From a bacterium (GTDB lineage Bacteria; Hydrothermota; UBA3073; JACQXS01): a stretch of DNA of 35,384 bases. The notes under the pieces were generated by a model. It was not told the DNA's origin and searched no databases. It saw only the letters and a program-made list of their open reading frames with translations. The position numbers were made by a program, and so were the translations under genes. Positions 32,921 to 35,384 of the stretch are shown piece by piece (the stretch's first letter is position 1; each line of letters opens with the position of its first letter). Location of the stretch: NCBI GenBank assembly GCA_030605695.1, contig JAUWHX010000045.1:1-35384 (forward strand), in the 5' to 3' direction.

Positions 32921-34246
32921 ATGAAGAAGGTATTTGGTTTAATTGGAATAATTGTAGGGACACAATTTATTGTGTCCGCACCTGCACTTGCCGAGGCACC
33001 TGATACACTGTGGACTAAAACTTACGGCGGAACTGACTCTGATAGGGGCTATTCTGTAGAGGAGTGTGCAGAAGGGGGCTTTGTGATTGCAGGACGGACA
33101 AAGTCTTTTGGTGCTGATTCTTCTGATGTCTATCTTGTAAGGACGAAGGCAGACGGTGATACACTGTGGACAAGAACTTATGGAGGAACTGAGGATGATG
33201 GGGGCAATTCTGTTCAAGAGTGTGTATCGGGGGGCTTTATAATCGCAGGAACGACAGAGTCTTTTGGTGCTGGCTATATTGATGTCTATCTTATAAGGAC
33301 GGATGCAGATGGTGATACTCTATGGACTAAAACTTATGGAGGAACTAACGGTGATTATGGCAAGTCTGTAGAGGAGTGTGCAGATGGGGGATTTATAATT
33401 GCAGGAGCGACATCTTCTTTTGGTGCTGGCTATGATGTCTACCTTATAAGGACGGATGCAGATGGAGATACTTTATGGACTAAAACTTATGGAGGAACTA
33501 ACCCTGATATTGGCTGGTCTGTTCAAGAGTGTGCTGGAGGTGGCTTTATAATCGCAGGAGAGACATATTCTTTTGGTGCTGGCTTGTGTGATGTCTATCT
33601 TATAAGGACGGACGCAGGTGGTGCTCCTCTTTGGACTAAAACTTATGGCGGAACTTCCGCTGATGAGGGCTATTCTGTTCAGGAGTGTGCAAGTGGTGGC
33701 TTTATAATTGCAGGATATACATGGTCTTTTGATGACCCTTGTGATGTCTATCTTATAAGGACGGATGCGGATGGTGCTCCTCTTTGGACTAAAACTTATG
33801 GTGGAACTTCTTGGGATGGGGGCTATTCTGTTCAGGAGTGTGCAAGTGGTGGCTTTATAATCGCAGGATATACAAATTCTTTTGGTGCTGGCGGGGTAGA
33901 TGTCTATCTTATAAGGGTTTCTGAGACAGGAGTGGAGGAAGAGACAGGCAATAGGCATAAGGCAATAGGCATTAGTTTAGAGGTATATCCGAATCCTTCG
34001 CAGAGGAATGCTGTGATTAAGTATGGATTACCGGAAAAGGCAAATGTGAGTTTGGGGCTTTATGATATATCAGGCAGATTGGTTAAGACGCTTTATTCTG
34101 GGACACAGGAAAAGGGCGAGCATAAAGTTAATGTAGGGGCGTATCACGATACGCCCACAGGCATTTACTTCATTAAATTTGAGACCCATACGGGTCTGGT
34201 GACAAATAATTACAAGGCAACAAGGAAACTGACGATTATTCGTTAA
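32921..34246 (+). CDS. Secreted six-repeat protein with T9SS-like sorting domain
   Basis: 441 residues from the ATG at 32921, chosen because AAGGAGG is five bases upstream and the N-terminus (MKKVFGLIGIIVGTQFIVS, cleaved after ALA) is a signal peptide. A longer frame from 32732 would only add translated tandem repeat. Six repeats of about 52 residues follow, consensus LWTKTYGG-x4-G-SVQEC-GGFIIAG-T-SFGAG-DVYLIRTDADG, with repeats 2-6 nearly identical, so a six-bladed propeller or recent internal duplication is likely. The C-terminus (VYPNPSQRNAVIKYG ... ATRKLTIIR) is a sorting domain. Two short palindromes are embedded in it at 34137-34156 and 34182-34197. Function unknown; probably surface-exposed. 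Confidence 0.9.
   Translation: MKKVFGLIGIIVGTQFIVSAPALAEAPDTLWTKTYGGTDSDRGYSVEECAEGGFVIAGRTKSFGADSSDVYLVRTKADGDTLWTRTYGGTEDDGGNSVQECVSGGFIIAGTTESFGAGYIDVYLIRTDADGDTLWTKTYGGTNGDYGKSVEECADGGFIIAGATSSFGAGYDVYLIRTDADGDTLWTKTYGGTNPDIGWSVQECAGGGFIIAGETYSFGAGLCDVYLIRTDAGGAPLWTKTYGGTSADEGYSVQECASGGFIIAGYTWSFDDPCDVYLIRTDADGAPLWTKTYGGTSWDGGYSVQECASGGFIIAGYTNSFGAGGVDVYLIRVSETGVEEETGNRHKAIGISLEVYPNPSQRNAVIKYGLPEKANVSLGLYDISGRLVKTLYSGTQEKGEHKVNVGAYHDTPTGIYFIKFETHTGLVTNNYKATRKLTIIR
34137..34156. repeat. Palindrome inside the sorting-domain coding sequence
   Basis: GGGCGTAT at 34137-34144 pairs perfectly with ATACGCCC at 34149-34156 around CACG. It contributes the residues GAYHDTPTG to the sorting domain. 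A second perfect stem, AGACCC (34182-34187) and GGGTCT (34192-34197) around ATAC, lies 25 bases further on. Confidence 0.75.
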
Positions 34247-34260
34247 TCGGAAATCGTTAA

Positions 34261-34312
34261 TGTGGGAGAGACCTCTGGTCTCGATTCTCAAGGTCAGGAG
34301 ACCTTTCCCACA
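34261..34312. repeat. Nested palindromic element after the repeat protein gene
   Basis: The outer arms start TGTGGGA at 34261 and, on the complement, at 34312 (14 of 18 positions match). Inside are two small hairpins: GAGACC/GGTCTC at 34268-34282 with a three-base loop and AGGTC/GACCT at 34291-34304. It may act as a transcript-end hairpin. The rest of 34247-34385 holds only the hdrA promoter. Confidence 0.65.
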
Positions 34313-34350
34313 AAGAGGAATGTCGGATTAAAAAAAGTTTTTAATATTAG

Positions 34351-34378
34351 TTGACATCCTAAAAAAGTGTTTTAAAGT
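34351..34378 (+). promoter_or_regulatory. Promoter of hdrA-like gene, predicted leaderless
   Basis: Perfect TTGACA at 34351-34356, a 16-base spacer and TAAAGT at 34373-34378. The ATG at 34386 is seven bases past the -10 box and has no Shine-Dalgarno sequence, so the mRNA should start on or beside the start codon. The same -10 variant, TAAAGT, is seen before tRNA-His. Confidence 0.6.
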
Positions 34379-34385
34379 CTTGCCT

Positions 34386-35384
34386 ATGGAGTCCAACGCT
34401 CCCAATAAATCAGTGTTGGTAGTGGGTGCTGGAATAGCAGGAATCCAGGCATCTCTTGACCTCGCTGAGTTAGGAGCAGATGTCCACTTGATTGAAGAAA
34501 CCCCATCAATCGGTGGGAGAATGCCTCAACTTGATAAAACCTTCCCCACTAACGATTGCTCTTTGTGTATCCTCGCTCCAAAGATGAGCGAATGTGCAAG
34601 ACACCCCGGAATTACACTCCATCCCTGCTCATCACTTACTTCCATATCTGGTGAACCCGGTAATTTCACCTGCGAAATAACCGAACAGGCAAAATATGTG
34701 GACCCAGAAAAATGCGTTGCTTGTGGTCTTTGTGAGCAAAAATGCCCTACAAAAGTAGTGGATGAGTTTGATATGCATCTCCGTAAGCGAAAAGCAATAT
34801 ACAGATACTTCCTACAATCTATTCCATCAAATTATGTAATTGATGCAGAACATTGCCTTTATCTTACTAAGGGAGCTTGCAGACTATGTGAAAAAGCCTG
34901 CGAAGCAAACGCTATAAATTTTGAAGACAAAGATAAAGTTATCACTTTGAATTGTGGGGCTGTTGTTCTATCGTCAGGAATTGACCCACACGACCCAATT
35001 GTGCACGCTCAATATGGATACAAAAGATTCAAAAATGTAGTAACGTCCCTTGAGTTCGAGCGTATGCTCTCAGCCAGCGGTCCACTGATGGGGCATGTTA
35101 CTGTTCCCTCAAATGGAAAAGAGCCAAAACGAGTCGCTTTTATTCAATGCGTAGGGTCCCGAGATGTGGAAAACAAAAATGATTACTGCTCATCCGTTTG
35201 TTGTATGTATGCCATCAAACAGGCAATCATTGCAAAGGAACATATAAAAGGTTTAGAGCCAACAATATTCTTTATGGATATGAGAGCTTTTGGCAAGGAT
35301 TTTGATAAATACTATGAAAGAGCCGAGTCTCAATATGGCGTGAAGTTCGTGAGGTCCAAGGTAGCAAAAATCAGCGAATCAAAC
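34386..35384 (+). CDS. HdrA-like FAD and iron-sulfur protein, 3' end missing
   Basis: Partial gene: 333 codons without a stop to the window end. The FAD-binding loop VVGAGIAGIQA lies at 12-22, and the HdrA-type segment TNDCSLCILAPKMSE at about 55-69 follows SIGGRMPQLDK. A first [4Fe-4S] site uses Cys110, 113, 116 and 120 (CVACGLCEQKCP). A second Cys set (157, 165, 168, 172) resembles the next ferredoxin-like insert. Then come FIQCVGSRD and CSSVCCMYAIKQA. Known HdrA proteins carry electron-bifurcating FAD in heterodisulfide reductase complexes, in methanogens and also in many bacteria. Partners are beyond the window. The N-terminal start at 34386 agrees with the family. Confidence 0.9.
   Translation, partial: MESNAPNKSVLVVGAGIAGIQASLDLAELGADVHLIEETPSIGGRMPQLDKTFPTNDCSLCILAPKMSECARHPGITLHPCSSLTSISGEPGNFTCEITEQAKYVDPEKCVACGLCEQKCPTKVVDEFDMHLRKRKAIYRYFLQSIPSNYVIDAEHCLYLTKGACRLCEKACEANAINFEDKDKVITLNCGAVVLSSGIDPHDPIVHAQYGYKRFKNVVTSLEFERMLSASGPLMGHVTVPSNGKEPKRVAFIQCVGSRDVENKNDYCSSVCCMYAIKQAIIAKEHIKGLEPTIFFMDMRAFGKDFDKYYERAESQYGVKFVRSKVAKISESN

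Noticed and set aside
33473-33958. Minus-strand frame with Cys-rich repeats
   Set aside because: It is the mirror of the plus-strand protein repeats; it has no ribosome-binding site and no family features.

Overview
The window is an AT-rich bacterial stretch (roughly 35-40% GC by eye). Two secreted proteins end in a 'PNP...G.Y.....K' sorting domain like those of type IX secretion cargo, there is a porin and a Wzx/Wzy-type surface polysaccharide cluster, so the cell is very probably diderm. An HdrA-like protein, sorting-domain proteins and many dispersed palindromic intergenic repeats in one place remind me of uncultivated FCB-group or WOR-3/Stahlbacteria-like lineages. That assignment is an impression and was not tested.

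Left part (1-7.6 kb): a partial SurA/PpiC-type chaperone (minus), a solitary unrecognised basic protein behind a near-perfect sigma70 promoter (plus), yqgF/ruvX, the potassium uptake pair ktrA and ktrB split by a GxxExxY-family gene that looks inserted, a 4-oxalocrotonate tautomerase-like protein, RadC, a divergent EamA transporter and a tRNA-His with encoded CCA.

Middle (7.6-27.2 kb): one long minus-strand surface polysaccharide cluster. In transcription order it holds a DegT-type sugar aminotransferase, a Wzx-type flippase, a methyltransferase, an ATP-grasp enzyme, a polysaccharide deacetylase, a Wzy-type polymerase, two GT4 and one GT2 glycosyltransferases, a second methyltransferase, a PglC/WcaJ-like initiating sugar transferase, a TPP-dependent E1 alpha/beta pair without E2 or E3, a GmrSD-like DUF262/HNH protein translationally coupled to E1 beta, a second DegT aminotransferase, a class-III aminotransferase and an O-antigen ligase-like protein. 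Most genes overlap or nearly touch, which implies co-expression. One GT4 gene appears to start at ATC.

Right part (27.2-35.4 kb): a sorting-domain repeat protein directly upstream of the DegT gene, a MarR-family regulator divergent from an OprP/OprO-like porin with a large palindrome between them, an IscU-like scaffold, glmS, a second sorting-domain protein with six ~52-residue repeats, and the 5' part of an hdrA-like gene cut by the window end.

Three themes recur. First, several promoters place the expected transcription start on the start codon (ktrB, the EamA gene, hdrA), which suggests leaderless mRNAs. Second, many small palindromic or tandem repeats occupy intergenic space and sometimes lie inside coding sequence, including the sorting domain of the last repeat protein and the 5' end of the GxxExxY gene. 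Third, the polysaccharide cluster contains two guests with no routine role there: the orphan E1 pair, which may build a branched sugar, and the DUF262 restriction-like protein.
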